This document shows positions 25,167 to 33,863 of a DNA stretch of 64,000 nucleotides, in pieces. How positions within the stretch are numbered: the first letter of the stretch is position 1; every line of letters begins with the position of its first letter. A model generated the notes under the pieces. It was not told the DNA's origin and made no database searches. It was given only the letters and a program-made list of their open reading frames with translations. The stretch is from Clostridiales bacterium. Lineage in GTDB: Bacteria > Bacillota > Clostridia > Lachnospirales > Lachnospiraceae. The position numbers and the translations under genes are program-made. The stretch spans positions 47,824 through 111,823 of the forward strand of contig JAJBTU010000024.1 of NCBI GenBank assembly GCA_020860715.1, in the 5' to 3' direction.

Positions 25167-25871
25167 ATGTCAGTCCCGGGGTTTATCCTGACCGGCCCGC
25201 ACAGCCGGCGGACATCGGATGCCTACGGCTCCCATCCGCTCAGTTCCGGTCAGCTTGCGCAGCTGCTGTCAGCCGCCGAGGCCTTCCGCGCAAATCCGGT
25301 CATTCTCTGCATCGGCACGGACCGCATTGTCGGAGACAGCCTGGGTCCGCTCACCGGCACCCTTCTGCAGAAACGCGCTGGAAACTCTCTTGCCGTCTAT
25401 GGCACTCTGGACTCTCCCGTGCATGCCTGCAATCTGGCAGAAACACTCGCGCAGATAAAAAAAGAGCATCCGGACAGCGCCATAATCGCTGTGGATGCTT
25501 CTCTTGGATCTCATTATAAAGTTGGCTCTGTGCTGGTTCGCCCCGGCAGTATCCGTCCCGGTCTGGGCGTCAGAAAAGACCTGCCGGCCGCGGGGGACAT
25601 CTCCATCATCGGTATTGCCGGTGTTCAGAGCCGCCGGCCATACCTTGTACTGCAGACGGTGCGTCTGTCCGTGATCATGTCGATGGCGGAACAGATCTGT
25701 GACTGTATTCTTGGCACGATTCCCGGCGGACCCGGCACCTGCTGTCAGGCTGCGCCAAAACACCGTCTCTGCTCTACAGTTCCACCCGTCCCTCCAGCGC
25801 ACGAAGAAGCGTCATCTCGTCTGTGTACTCCAGATCACCGCCGACAGGCACACCGCTCGCAATGCGGGTGA
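25167..25871 (+). CDS. yyaC: YyaC family spore protease-like protein
   Basis: 234 residues. The core [20 protein letters not shown] and [19 protein letters not shown] matches YyaC, a germination-protease-like (GPR/HybD fold) protein of endospore formers. GGAAAGGAATCAAC precedes the ATG. The family ends near residue 190; here about 40 extra Pro/Cys/Arg-rich residues run 98 nt into the convergent recR gene. The extension looks like loss of an ancestral stop. The gene is a taxonomic clue that the organism belongs to a sporulating lineage. Confidence 0.85.
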   Translation: MSVPGFILTGPHSRRTSDAYGSHPLSSGQLAQLLSAAEAFRANPVILCIGTDRIVGDSLGPLTGTLLQKRAGNSLAVYGTLDSPVHACNLAETLAQIKKEHPDSAIIAVDASLGSHYKVGSVLVRPGSIRPGLGVRKDLPAAGDISIIGIAGVQSRRPYLVLQTVRLSVIMSMAEQICDCILGTIPGGPGTCCQAAPKHRLCSTVPPVPPAHEEASSRLCTPDHRRQAHRSQCG

Positions 25872-26370
25872 CTTTGATGCCGGTCGGCTTGATCAGCTTG
25901 CTGATATACATGGCGGTCGTCTCTCCCTCCAGGCTGGAATTTGTCGCGATGATGACCTCATTCACATCACCTTCGAGGCGCTTGATCAGCTCCTTCAGGC
26001 GAATATCGCCCGGCCCGATTCCGAGCATCGGGGAGATTGCGCCGTGCAGCACATGGTACACGCCCTCATATTTTCCGGTCTTCTCATACGCAGCCAGGTC
26101 TCTGGTCGTCTCGACCACCATGATCGTCTTTTTGTCACGCGCCGGATTGCTGCAGATCGGGCAGATTTCCTGGTCCGTCAGCGTGCAGCATTCTTTGCAG
26201 TAGCGAACATTTTCCCGTGCGTCCGTGATCGCGTCTGTCAGCTGCTTTACACGGTCTTCCGGCATATGGATCAGGTGAAAAGCCAGCCGCTGCGCGGATT
26301 TGTTCCCGATCCCCGGCAGCGCGGAGAGCTGCTCGATCAGCTTCGACATTCGTTTTCCGTAGTAATCCAT
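25774..26370 (-). CDS. recR: recombination mediator RecR
   Basis: 198 residues, normal length. N-terminal helix-hairpin-helix ([16 protein letters not shown]), C4 zinc finger [18 protein letters not shown], Toprim domain ([17 protein letters not shown]), and the C-terminal [11 protein letters not shown]. RecR acts with RecO/RecF to load RecA at gapped DNA. The start ATG shares one base with the YbaB stop, the usual ybaB-recR arrangement; dnaX is not in the window. Its last 98 nt are antisense to yyaC. Confidence 0.97.
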   Translation of the reverse strand: MDYYGKRMSKLIEQLSALPGIGNKSAQRLAFHLIHMPEDRVKQLTDAITDARENVRYCKECCTLTDQEICPICSNPARDKKTIMVVETTRDLAAYEKTGKYEGVYHVLHGAISPMLGIGPGDIRLKELIKRLEGDVNEVIIATNSSLEGETTAMYISKLIKPTGIKVTRIASGVPVGGDLEYTDEMTLLRALEGRVEL

Positions 26371-26720
26371 CAGAATCCGAATCCTCCAAGTCCTCCCATG
26401 CCGCCTGTATACTTAGACATCATGGCAGCCGCCTCTTCCTCTACTTTGCGCAGTGCCTCATTGGTCGCCGCCACGATCAGATCCTGCAGCATCTCAATGT
26501 CGTCAGGATCCACGACTTCCTCCGCGAGCGTCACTTTCTTTACCTCTCTTTTACCGGAAATGGTCACCTCGACCGCGCCTCCTCCGGCCGTCGCTGTAAA
26601 TTCTTTCTCCTCAAGCGCCTGCTGATTCTCTTCCATCTGTCTCTGCATCTTCTGCGCCTGCTTCATCAGGTTGTTCATATTTCCGGGCATTCCGCCCTGA
26701 AAACCGCCTCGCTTTGCCAT
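26370..26720 (-). CDS. YbaB/EbfC nucleoid-associated protein
   Basis: 116 residues: N-terminal Gly/Met-rich arm ([20 protein letters not shown]), a Gln-rich helix, a [15 protein letters not shown] strand pair, and a Gly-rich tail. It forms dimers that bind DNA across the nucleoid. AAAGGAGAGCATT precedes the ATG. Overlap by one base with recR indicates translational coupling, a pairing found across bacteria. Confidence 0.95.
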   Translation of the reverse strand: MAKRGGFQGGMPGNMNNLMKQAQKMQRQMEENQQALEEKEFTATAGGGAVEVTISGKREVKKVTLAEEVVDPDDIEMLQDLIVAATNEALRKVEEEAAAMMSKYTGGMGGLGGFGF

Positions 26721-26880
26721 AATGCTCTCCTTTATCTGTTTAAAATTCAGTGCCGGAATATAAGTCCGGCCATAAAAGCCTGCCCGATTGTTACGCCCAT
26801 TCTACTACAAAAATCCATCTATTGCCACCGAAATTATCATTTTTATGCAGGGGATCCGGCCATGGCACTGCCTGTATTGT

Positions 26881-27663
26881 TCACTCCATATCCGCCGCAT
26901 ACAGCGCCGCGCCCAGCGCTCCGCAGAGCTGCGCTTTTTCACTGATGATCAGCTTCGTGCCGAGACGCTCCTCGAGTGTCTTTACCAGACCCCGGTTCTG
27001 CGCCACGCCGCCTGTCATCATATAGGCTTCCTCGCCTCCGACGCGCTTCACGAGCGACGCCGTCTTTGCCGCGACCGCCTTATTCAGGCCATGAACGATA
27101 TCGTCCGGCTTTTTGTTCTGCGCGATCAGCGAGACGACCTCCGACTCTGCGAACACCGTGCACATGCTGGAAATCGTGATGTCCTCATCGTAGGATAATC
27201 CGGCCTTTCCGATCTCGTCCAGCGACATTTCCATCGTCCGCGCCATCATCTCCAGAAAACGCCCGGTACCCGCCGCACACTTATCGTTCATGACAAAATT
27301 CTTCACGGAGCCGTCCGAATCCAGCCGGATGACCTTGCTGTCCTGCCCGCCGATGTCGACGACTGTCCGCACCGAAGGATCCAGAAAATGCGCGCCTCTC
27401 GCGTGACAGGTGATCTCCGTAATGCTCTTATCCCCGACCTGAATTGCCGTGCGCCCGTACCCTGTGGTAACTACCGCGTCGATATCCTCCCGGTCCAGAT
27501 GCGCCTGTTCCAGTGCCTGCTCCAGTGCCCGTTCTGCGCCGATTGCAGCGCCTGCCCCGGTCGGCAGGATGATGCCGGCCACGATTTCTTTTTCCTTATT
27601 TAAAATCACCACGTCCGTACTCGTCGATCCGCTGTCGATTCCCGCAAAATATCCTTTTCCCAT
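26881..27663 (-). CDS. 2-hydroxyacyl-CoA dehydratase activase (HgdC/BadF type)
   Basis: 260 residues of the ASKHA ATPase fold: GIDSGSTSTDVVIL phosphate loop, TTGYGR, VDIGGQDSKVI, and NDKCAAGTGRFLE, whose Cys with that of SSMCTVFAESEV ligates the bridging [4Fe-4S] cluster of the dimer. It uses ATP to push one electron into a dehydratase, enabling radical removal of water from a 2-hydroxyacyl-CoA. The two dehydratase-like subunits lie directly upstream in the same orientation. Confidence 0.94.
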   Translation of the reverse strand: MGKGYFAGIDSGSTSTDVVILNKEKEIVAGIILPTGAGAAIGAERALEQALEQAHLDREDIDAVVTTGYGRTAIQVGDKSITEITCHARGAHFLDPSVRTVVDIGGQDSKVIRLDSDGSVKNFVMNDKCAAGTGRFLEMMARTMEMSLDEIGKAGLSYDEDITISSMCTVFAESEVVSLIAQNKKPDDIVHGLNKAVAAKTASLVKRVGGEEAYMMTGGVAQNRGLVKTLEERLGTKLIISEKAQLCGALGAALYAADME

Positions 27664-27718
27664 ATGCGCTTCCTTTCCCTGCCGTTCCGGCGTGATGCCG
27701 CCCTCACCTGCTTTTTCA

Positions 27719-28702
27719 TCATTCCCGGATCCGCCGGAATTGCCTGATATCGTACCCCCCGGAATTCAGTTCCAGACTTTCCGCGAACGCTTCCAGCCTC
27801 GTCAGCAGCTGCCCGCTGCTCTGCACGGTATAATCCGACTCGATTTTCAGAATCGGCACATCCGTGTGTGATTTGATGTCCGCGTATTCAAAGCTGTAAA
27901 AATCACAGAATTTTACAGTATGATAAATGATGCCTTTTAACGACGGATCCTGATACAGCTGTTTGCGTCCGGCCGTATCCAGCATCCGCATGCAGGGAAG
28001 CTGCCCTAAGAGTTCGCCCGCGTACCAGTCCATAAGTGCGTCGAAATCAAAATCCGTTTCGCTGTCATGTGTCTGTACCTTCTGAGAACCGGTACCCTGC
28101 CTCTCTGCTTCCGGATACGTCCATGTCACAGACCGGTTATTCACGCAGGTCTCATTTACGACCGGAAGCGGCATACTCTTTTGGGTCATCTCATACAGCT
28201 CGTCTCCCATACGCGCGCCAAGCACCGCCAGATGCGTCACCTGCGTGCGCTCTTTCGGGCAAAACGCGCTGCGAAAGGCGCTGTAATCAAACTTGCGCCC
28301 TTTGTATTCGCCGTATTTCTGCGCCAGATCCTTCAGCTGAGCCGCGACCCGCCCGCGGCTGCAGACAGAATCAGACAGGGATGCGTCCGCATTTCTTTCA
28401 GGAAATGCGGACCTTGTATGCAGCATATCCAGCATATACAGGAAATCCAGCTGTCCGCTGTCCTCCAACAGATCATATACGCTGCGGATCGTATCGCAGC
28501 AGTTCACCAGCACCAGTTCCTTTACCTGCCCGGCAAGCACTGCTTCCAGCACGGATTTGCCGAAGCCGCAGATATTCGGATGCGCGATCTGGTCCGCGTA
28601 ATCAAAGCCTTCCGGCATCATATTCAGATTTTCACATTCGCCGCCAAAAGCTGTCAAAAGCTCCAGCGGTGTATATTTACAGACATAATACGTTTTTTCC
28701 AA
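27719..28702 (-). CDS. 2-hydroxyacyl-CoA dehydratase-family subunit (short)
   Basis: 327 residues from TTG 28702 (LEKTYYVCKYTPLELLTAFG), with GGAAGGGA upstream. The track's GTG at 28864 adds 54 unlike residues but makes a GTGA overlap with the previous stop, so it is not excluded. Cysteines in VCKYTP, NICGFGK, VNCCDTIR and ETCVNN are suited to [4Fe-4S] binding as in HgdB/FldC-like proteins. It should pair with the 443-residue subunit and be activated by the activase. The substrate cannot be told; hydroxyglutaryl-, lactoyl- or phenyllactoyl-CoA enzymes share this fold, as do double-cubane reductases. Confidence 0.85.
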   Translation of the reverse strand: MEKTYYVCKYTPLELLTAFGGECENLNMMPEGFDYADQIAHPNICGFGKSVLEAVLAGQVKELVLVNCCDTIRSVYDLLEDSGQLDFLYMLDMLHTRSAFPERNADASLSDSVCSRGRVAAQLKDLAQKYGEYKGRKFDYSAFRSAFCPKERTQVTHLAVLGARMGDELYEMTQKSMPLPVVNETCVNNRSVTWTYPEAERQGTGSQKVQTHDSETDFDFDALMDWYAGELLGQLPCMRMLDTAGRKQLYQDPSLKGIIYHTVKFCDFYSFEYADIKSHTDVPILKIESDYTVQSSGQLLTRLEAFAESLELNSGGYDIRQFRRIRE

Positions 28703-28860
28703 GTTCGATTCCCTTCCTGCCTTCGTTTCTCTCATTCTATGAATCGTTCTGTCTGCGGCATATTCCGCGTGCAGATCCCTGATTTTGCTCCCGGCGTTTC
28801 CGGGGTCCGAAGCAGATTCACGGCTCTGCGCTGCCTGCCTTCTTCCGGATCCGCGGAGTT

Positions 28861-30192
28861 TCACATCTCTGCGTCACCTGCATTCAGCATTTCCAGAAAG
28901 GCGCCCAGCCGCGTGGATGTCTGTCCCTCGCCGCCATGGCTCCGGTCGCAGCCATCGCCGTCCAGGATCAGGGTCGGGATCCCGGCCTCCTCAAATCGCT
29001 TCTTCGCCAGCTGTGAGCCGCCGAGCGTGTGCTTGCAGCCCCAGTGGTTGAACCAGATGACGCCGTCCGCCTTTGTCTCTTTCGCATGGCGGATGCCCGC
29101 GTCAATCCGCCGGCTGATGCTTCCGTTCAGCGAATTAAAAAGCAGCCGCATCGCCATGTCCTCATACGGGTCATCGGAATGCGCTTCCAGATTCGCGACC
29201 TGCGCCAGCTCACAGCCGACAATCTGTGCATTTTCATTCAGCCGGAACACATCCTTCACGGCATTTGACCAGAACGGAATGATATGCATCCAGTAAATAC
29301 GCTTTCCGCGCGCCGGGCCTGCCTTTTCCAGACTGGCCAGCAGCTTCTCCGTATAGGCCTCTTCCTCTTTCGTCCCCAGCAGAATGTTATTGGTCATGCC
29401 GTTGTACAGCGGCGTAACCAGATCAGCCGGAATGTATTTATCCACGCGTTCTTTCTGAAAACGGTCATAATTCGCAAGCGTCCTCCTGCTCCTCGCCAGG
29501 CGCTCCCGCAGGCTGTCCTCACGGATCTTTTTCCCGGTATGCTCCTCCAGAAAAGCGGCCAGCTCACGCAGCTGCCCCGCCACGTATGCCACGTTGGCAT
29601 CTTCCGGCGAAACCTGCTCCCCCGCTTCTCCCGAAGCCGGAGCCGCGGGTATCTGCCTGGTCCGGCAGGCGGGAATATCGATCGCAAAGCACGGCACTCC
29701 GTACAGTTCCGCCAGTTCCCGGAACGTCAGCAGGTTCGCGTCGCACGCAAGCGTTGTGTATACAATACAGCGCGGCGCGGGCAAAAGTCCCTTTTTAGCT
29801 GCTCCGATAAAGGTCTTATGGTAGCTGCAGAGTGTCTCCGAAATCCCGCAGTCTTCTGCCGTCTGCAAAAACGCCCGCTCCGCTTTCGACGCGGAAAGAT
29901 AACAGGAAAAACTCTCCACGTTGTATGGAGAAAGCCCCACCTCCTGCATCAGTTCACACGGGGTAAACACACTGACCAGAACACTCTGGTCCGGGTTTTT
30001 CAGCGGCCGCAGCATCGTATCCATCATCAGCCGTGCCAGATACTGATCTGCCGGAAGAAGTTCCTTATCCGGCGCAGCCCGGAACTTCAGATTCTGAGCC
30101 TGCCAGCCTGTCCTTAAAAGGACCCGTGCTTTCGCCGGGTCTGTATCACTTAATTTTTCCACATAATGACCAAATGTCTCTATAACCTGCAA
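28861..30192 (-). CDS. 2-hydroxyacyl-CoA dehydratase-family subunit (long)
   Basis: 443 residues, cytosolic. Segments TPCELMQEVGLSPY, YTTLACDANLLTF, GVPCFAIDIP and WFNHWGCKHTLGG carry the cysteines typical of HgdB/HgdA family iron-sulfur proteins. The start is TTG 30192 with GGAAGGAAG seven bases upstream. It is the first of the three-gene dehydratase unit and follows the Rrf2 gene by 68 nt. It may be the partner of the shorter subunit or, in an alternative view, a double-cubane cluster reductase. No CoA-transferase gene is adjacent, so acyl-CoA supply is not explained. Confidence 0.86.
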   Translation of the reverse strand: MQVIETFGHYVEKLSDTDPAKARVLLRTGWQAQNLKFRAAPDKELLPADQYLARLMMDTMLRPLKNPDQSVLVSVFTPCELMQEVGLSPYNVESFSCYLSASKAERAFLQTAEDCGISETLCSYHKTFIGAAKKGLLPAPRCIVYTTLACDANLLTFRELAELYGVPCFAIDIPACRTRQIPAAPASGEAGEQVSPEDANVAYVAGQLRELAAFLEEHTGKKIREDSLRERLARSRRTLANYDRFQKERVDKYIPADLVTPLYNGMTNNILLGTKEEEAYTEKLLASLEKAGPARGKRIYWMHIIPFWSNAVKDVFRLNENAQIVGCELAQVANLEAHSDDPYEDMAMRLLFNSLNGSISRRIDAGIRHAKETKADGVIWFNHWGCKHTLGGSQLAKKRFEEAGIPTLILDGDGCDRSHGGEGQTSTRLGAFLEMLNAGDAEM

Positions 30193-30260
30193 ATTTTTCT
30201 TCCTTCCGTCACAATCTCAGAATGTCCCTCCGCTATACAGGAGCTCCGGAACAACCCCTG

Positions 30261-30686
30261 TCAAATCACATATGAATCCGCTTTTGCCATCTGCCATTCC
30301 AGCAGATCTTCCAGGGTCACATTGTCTACAACATTGTTGATCGCACTGTTCAGGCGATCCCAGAGGATAGAAGTCGCACTGTCTGCCTCGCCGTCAGAGC
30401 CGTCCTCGGCGTACTCCACCGGGGACAGACTGCCCTCCGTGAGCCGCAGAATCATGCCGGCGGTATATTCGGATGGACGGTTCGCCAGCACATAACCGCC
30501 CTGCGGGCCGCGGATGCTGCGGACATAGCCGGCCTTGTTCAGAATGGCTATGATCTGCTCCAGATATTTTTCCGAAATGTTCTGCCTGCGGGCCGCATCT
30601 TTTAAACGAATCGGTTCGCCCGAATCGTTGATTGCCAGATCCAGCATCAGGCGAAGCGCATACCTTCCTTTTGTTGAAATCCTCAT
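30261..30686 (-). CDS. Rrf2 family regulator, CymR-like
   Basis: 141 residues from ATG 30686 (MRISTKGRYALRLMLDLA), with AAGAAGGGG upstream. Winged-helix Rrf2 fold with ISEKYLEQIIAILNKAGYVRSI and GPQGGY. It has no cysteines, so it should not bind an Fe-S cluster as IscR does. It follows cysK in the same orientation, which points to a CymR-type repressor of cysteine synthesis, known in Bacillus to sense O-acetylserine through CysK. The palindrome at the cysK promoter is its probable operator. Confidence 0.87.
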   Translation of the reverse strand: MRISTKGRYALRLMLDLAINDSGEPIRLKDAARRQNISEKYLEQIIAILNKAGYVRSIRGPQGGYVLANRPSEYTAGMILRLTEGSLSPVEYAEDGSDGEADSATSILWDRLNSAINNVVDNVTLEDLLEWQMAKADSYVI

Positions 30687-30737
30687 GTTTCCCCTTCTTT
30701 TCTCTGCCGTCATCCTGCCATCACAATCGCCGGCGCC

Positions 30738-31676
30738 TTATTTCCCGGCATACAGCGGTGTCGAGTAATAGCGGTCCCCGCTGTCCGGCAAAAATACTAC
30801 GATGGTCCTGCCCTGATTTTCCGGACGTTTTGCCAGCAGTACCGCCGCCTGCAGCGCTGCCCCGGAGGAAATGCCGGTCAGGATCCCTTCTGATTTTCCG
30901 AGTGCCTTTGCCATCTCAAACGCGTCTTCGTTGTCAATCGGGATTATCTCGTCATAAATATCCGTATTCAAAGTCCCGGGAACAAATCCCGCTCCAATCC
31001 CCTGAATCTTGTGCGCGCCGGGCCTTCCGCCGGAAAGCACAGCGGAAGTCGCGGGCTCCACCGCCACAATCTTTACTTCCGGCTTCCGGGATTTCAGATA
31101 TTCTCCGACACCGGTGATCGTACCTCCGGTACCGACGCCTGCCACAAAAATATCCACCTGGCCGTCCGTGTCCTGCCAGATCTCCGGGCCGGTCGAACGC
31201 AGATGCTCCGCCGGGTTCGCCGGATTTTCAAACTGTCCCGGTATAAAGCTGCCCTCAATCTCCTGTGCAAGCTGCGCCGCCTTCTCAATCGCGCCCTTCA
31301 TACCTTTCAGGCCATCCGTCAGCACCACCTCAGCTCCGTATGCTTTTAAGATGTTCCGGCGCTCCACACTCATGGTCTCCGGCATGGTAAGGATCACCCG
31401 ATAGCCTTTCGACGCCGCGATCGCAGCAAGACCGATCCCGGTGTTCCCGGACGTCGGTTCGATAATCGTACTTCCCTCCCGAAGCAGGCCCTTCTGCTCC
31501 GCATCTTCAATCATGGATTTCGCAATCCGGTCTTTTGCGCTGCCCGCCGGATTCAAATACTCCAGCTTCGCCAGCAATGTGACGTCCAGCTCATTTTCTT
31601 TTGTAAAACGCTTCAGGTTCAAAAGCGGCGTACCGCCGATCAAATCCGTAATACTGTCATAAATTTTACTCATCAT
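30738..31676 (-). CDS. cysK: cysteine synthase A
   Basis: 312 residues, full length. O-acetylserine sulfhydrylase: [11 protein letters not shown] holds the PLP lysine, [10 protein letters not shown] the substrate loop, [10 protein letters not shown] the phosphate-binding loop and SGISSGAAL a C-terminal loop. It makes cysteine from O-acetylserine and sulfide. ATG 31676 has GTGGGGAATGAA upstream; the GTG at 31688 is less likely. Expected to be controlled by the adjacent Rrf2/CymR-like protein and possibly to form a regulatory complex with it. Confidence 0.96.
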   Translation of the reverse strand: MMSKIYDSITDLIGGTPLLNLKRFTKENELDVTLLAKLEYLNPAGSAKDRIAKSMIEDAEQKGLLREGSTIIEPTSGNTGIGLAAIAASKGYRVILTMPETMSVERRNILKAYGAEVVLTDGLKGMKGAIEKAAQLAQEIEGSFIPGQFENPANPAEHLRSTGPEIWQDTDGQVDIFVAGVGTGGTITGVGEYLKSRKPEVKIVAVEPATSAVLSGGRPGAHKIQGIGAGFVPGTLNTDIYDEIIPIDNEDAFEMAKALGKSEGILTGISSGAALQAAVLLAKRPENQGRTIVVFLPDSGDRYYSTPLYAGK

Positions 31677-31706
31677 TTCATTCCCCACTTATTCACTAGG
31701 ATAACC

Positions 31707-31746
31707 AGTCTATTGATAGACTACATCGCAGACCCGTATTTGTCAA
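31707..31746 (-). promoter_or_regulatory. cysK promoter with palindromic operator
   Basis: Minus-strand TTGACA (31746-31741), a 17-nt spacer and TAGTCT (31723-31718). The perfect palindrome AGTCTAT-TG-ATAGACT (31707-31722) covers the -10 box and start point. The likely ligand is the Rrf2 protein of the same operon. Confidence 0.72.
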
Positions 31747-31764
31747 CCACTTTTTGCGCAAAGC

Positions 31765-31789
31765 AAAAACCCGGGCCAAAGTCCCGGGC
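31765..31789 (-). terminator. terminator of the MacB-like export operon
   Basis: Minus-strand CCCGGG/CCCGGG stem with a 7-nt loop, followed by TTTTTG. Lies after the ATPase stop and before the cysK promoter. Confidence 0.7.
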
Positions 31790-31813
31790 TGCCTGTTTTA
31801 AGGCATATTTTTA

Positions 31814-31854
31814 GCCATAAGGTATCCTCCGACGGCGGCGGCAATCCTTATGGC
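31814..31854. repeat. 9-bp inverted repeat downstream of the ATPase gene
   Basis: GCCATAAGG and CCTTATGGC are perfect arms 23 nt apart, each beside a GCATATTT-like stretch. On the minus strand it is followed by TAAAAATA, so it may be an additional weak terminator. Confidence 0.55.
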
Positions 31855-31864
31855 ATATTTAGCA

Positions 31865-32536
31865 TTACTCATGCAGTTCGCCGTCAATAATCCGCACAAT
31901 GCGCTTTGCGTTCTCCGCGACGCCTAAGTCATGCGTGATCATCACAATAGTGTTGCCCATCTCGTTCAGGCGGCGGAACAGCTTCAGCACTTCTTTTCCG
32001 CTGGCCTGGTCAAGAGCGCCGGTCGGCTCATCAGCCAGCAGAATGGCCGGTTCCCCGACCAGTGCGCGCGCAATCGCCACACGCTGCTGCTGTCCGCCGG
32101 AAAGTTCGCGCGGTTTGTGGTGCACACGATCCTGCAGGCCCAGCATGTTAATAATATCCTCGCTCTCTTCCTCCGCCTCGTCCAGCGTCATGCCGCGCAT
32201 CAAAAGAGGCATGACGATATTCTGTACTACGTTGTAGGTCGGGATCAGATGGTATTTCTGAAAAATAAATCCGATCTTTTCATTCCGGATCTGCGTCAGC
32301 TGTTTTTCCTTCGCATTGTGTACCTCAATCCCATCAAGAATGTATGTGCCGCCGTCCGCGCGGTCCATGCAGCCGATGATGTTCATCAATGTACTTTTCC
32401 CGGAGCCGGACGGTCCCAGGATCGCCAGAAATTCTCCCGCCTCCACATTCAGGGAAATCCCTTTCAACGCCTGCAGCTGGGAACTGCCAATCTGATAAAA
32501 TTTATCAATATCCCGCATTTCTATAATATGATCCAT
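31865..32536 (-). CDS. MacB/LolD-type ABC ATPase
   Basis: 223 residues with Walker [10 protein letters not shown], signature LSGGQQQR, Walker B AILLADEPTGALD and ITHDLGV. It matches the LolD/MacB/FtsE group that drives FtsX-fold permeases by mechanotransmission rather than channel transport. It is the last gene of a five-gene unit with the permease, a lipoprotein and two adaptors. The cytosolic subunit is well conserved while its partners are highly repetitive. Confidence 0.93.
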   Translation of the reverse strand: MDHIIEMRDIDKFYQIGSSQLQALKGISLNVEAGEFLAILGPSGSGKSTLMNIIGCMDRADGGTYILDGIEVHNAKEKQLTQIRNEKIGFIFQKYHLIPTYNVVQNIVMPLLMRGMTLDEAEEESEDIINMLGLQDRVHHKPRELSGGQQQRVAIARALVGEPAILLADEPTGALDQASGKEVLKLFRRLNEMGNTIVMITHDLGVAENAKRIVRIIDGELHE

Positions 32537-32673
32537 GGTTCTGCCTCGCAGTCTCCCTGTTTTACGATTTCTTTCTTCTTCGTTCCGCCGGCGGCGTCAT
32601 CCGGCTGTTCTGCCCCCTGCGGATGCCAAATACGCCAAACCCCCGCGTTCCTGCTAAATTCAGATGATTATGA

Positions 32674-33843
32674 TTACTCCGTGCTTACGATCCAGATCGT
32701 TGTGATCACTTCATTTCCGTCCGCATCCGTCTCAAACAGCACTTCCAGCTCATCCCCCGCCTCAAGAATGGAGAACGTTTTCTCCTTTCCGGTGGAAGTA
32801 TAGACCGTCACCCCTACCGGAAGATACACGGTCGTCGTCTCCTGCGTGGTTTCCCCGACAAGTTCGGAAAGATCTGTATCGCCGCTCACAACATCCGCAA
32901 TGTCGCTCATGTCCACATCGCCGTCTGCAAACGCCTCCGCCACACTGCTCATATCCACATCGCCGCTGCCAAATGCTTCCGCAATGCTGTCCACGTCTAT
33001 GTCGCTGTCTGCAAACGCTTCCGCCACATCGCTCATATCAAAGTCGCCCATATCCATGCCGCCCATCCGGCCGCCGCCCGACATCCCGCCGCGCCCGGAA
33101 GACGCTTCCGCAGAAGACGCCGTATTGTCTGCTGATTCCGTGGAATTTTCCGTTTCCGATTCTTCTTCATTTTCCGCACTGTCGGATGCCGTCTCAGAGT
33201 CGCCCATATCCGGCATGTTTCCGGAATCAAAATCTCCCATGTCCGGCATATTTTCAGAATCAAGATCACCCATGTCCGGCATATTTTCAGAATCAGAGTC
33301 TCCCATGTCCGGCATATTTCCGGAGCCAAAATTGCCGTCCGGCTGCGCATCCGGCTCAGACGAGGGTTCCGTCTCACTCTCCATCCCCGCATCCGGCTCA
33401 GACGAAGGCTCCATCTCGCTCTCCGCACCGGCTTCCGCTTCTGTACCGGTCTCCTCCTCCGTTTCTTCTCCGGATTCCGGTTCCGACTCCGTTTCCGCTT
33501 CCGTCACAGCCTCTTCTGACACAGCAGAACCGCTCTCCGGCTCTGCATCCGGCTCAGACGAGAATTCGGATTCCGGCTCTTCTTCTGCTTCCTCCTCAGT
33601 CTCCTCAATATAGGTCAGTTCATTGCCCGTGATTGAAACGACCTGGATCGTCGCCTTCCGCTGTCCCTCGGCCAGCTCCGTCTCGGTCTCCTCACTCGTA
33701 AACCCCAGCTTTTCACTCACAGTTCCCACCGCGCTGCCGACCGCCTCCTGTGCGGATCCGGCTACCTCGCTCACGCTTTCGCAGCCTGTCAGTGAAAGGG
33801 TTAATGCCGCTGTCAGCAAAAGATACATCGATTTTCTTTTCAT
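32674..33843 (-). CDS. repeat-rich acidic lipoprotein of the export operon
   Basis: 389 residues from ATG 33843; GAAAAGAGG upstream. Signal with lipobox LSLTGC. The middle is a very acidic Glu/Ser/Pro linker, then four NMPDMGDxDSE repeats (33 nt each), a Gly/Met patch, and four 14-residue AEAFADxDxDMSxx repeats (42 nt each). A short C-terminal beta domain (VYLPVGVTVYTSTGKEK) follows. The 14-residue unit also occurs in the permease extracellular loop. Located between permease and ATPase genes, so likely a surface-exposed partner. Possible Ca2+ binding or self-association; unproven. Confidence 0.8.
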   Translation of the reverse strand: MKRKSMYLLLTAALTLSLTGCESVSEVAGSAQEAVGSAVGTVSEKLGFTSEETETELAEGQRKATIQVVSITGNELTYIEETEEEAEEEPESEFSSEPDAEPESGSAVSEEAVTEAETESEPESGEETEEETGTEAEAGAESEMEPSSEPDAGMESETEPSSEPDAQPDGNFGSGNMPDMGDSDSENMPDMGDLDSENMPDMGDFDSGNMPDMGDSETASDSAENEEESETENSTESADNTASSAEASSGRGGMSGGGRMGGMDMGDFDMSDVAEAFADSDIDVDSIAEAFGSGDVDMSSVAEAFADGDVDMSDIADVVSGDTDLSELVGETTQETTTVYLPVGVTVYTSTGKEKTFSILEAGDELEVLFETDADGNEVITTIWIVSTE

Positions 33844-33863
33844 AGTTTTCCTCTTTTCCCCGC

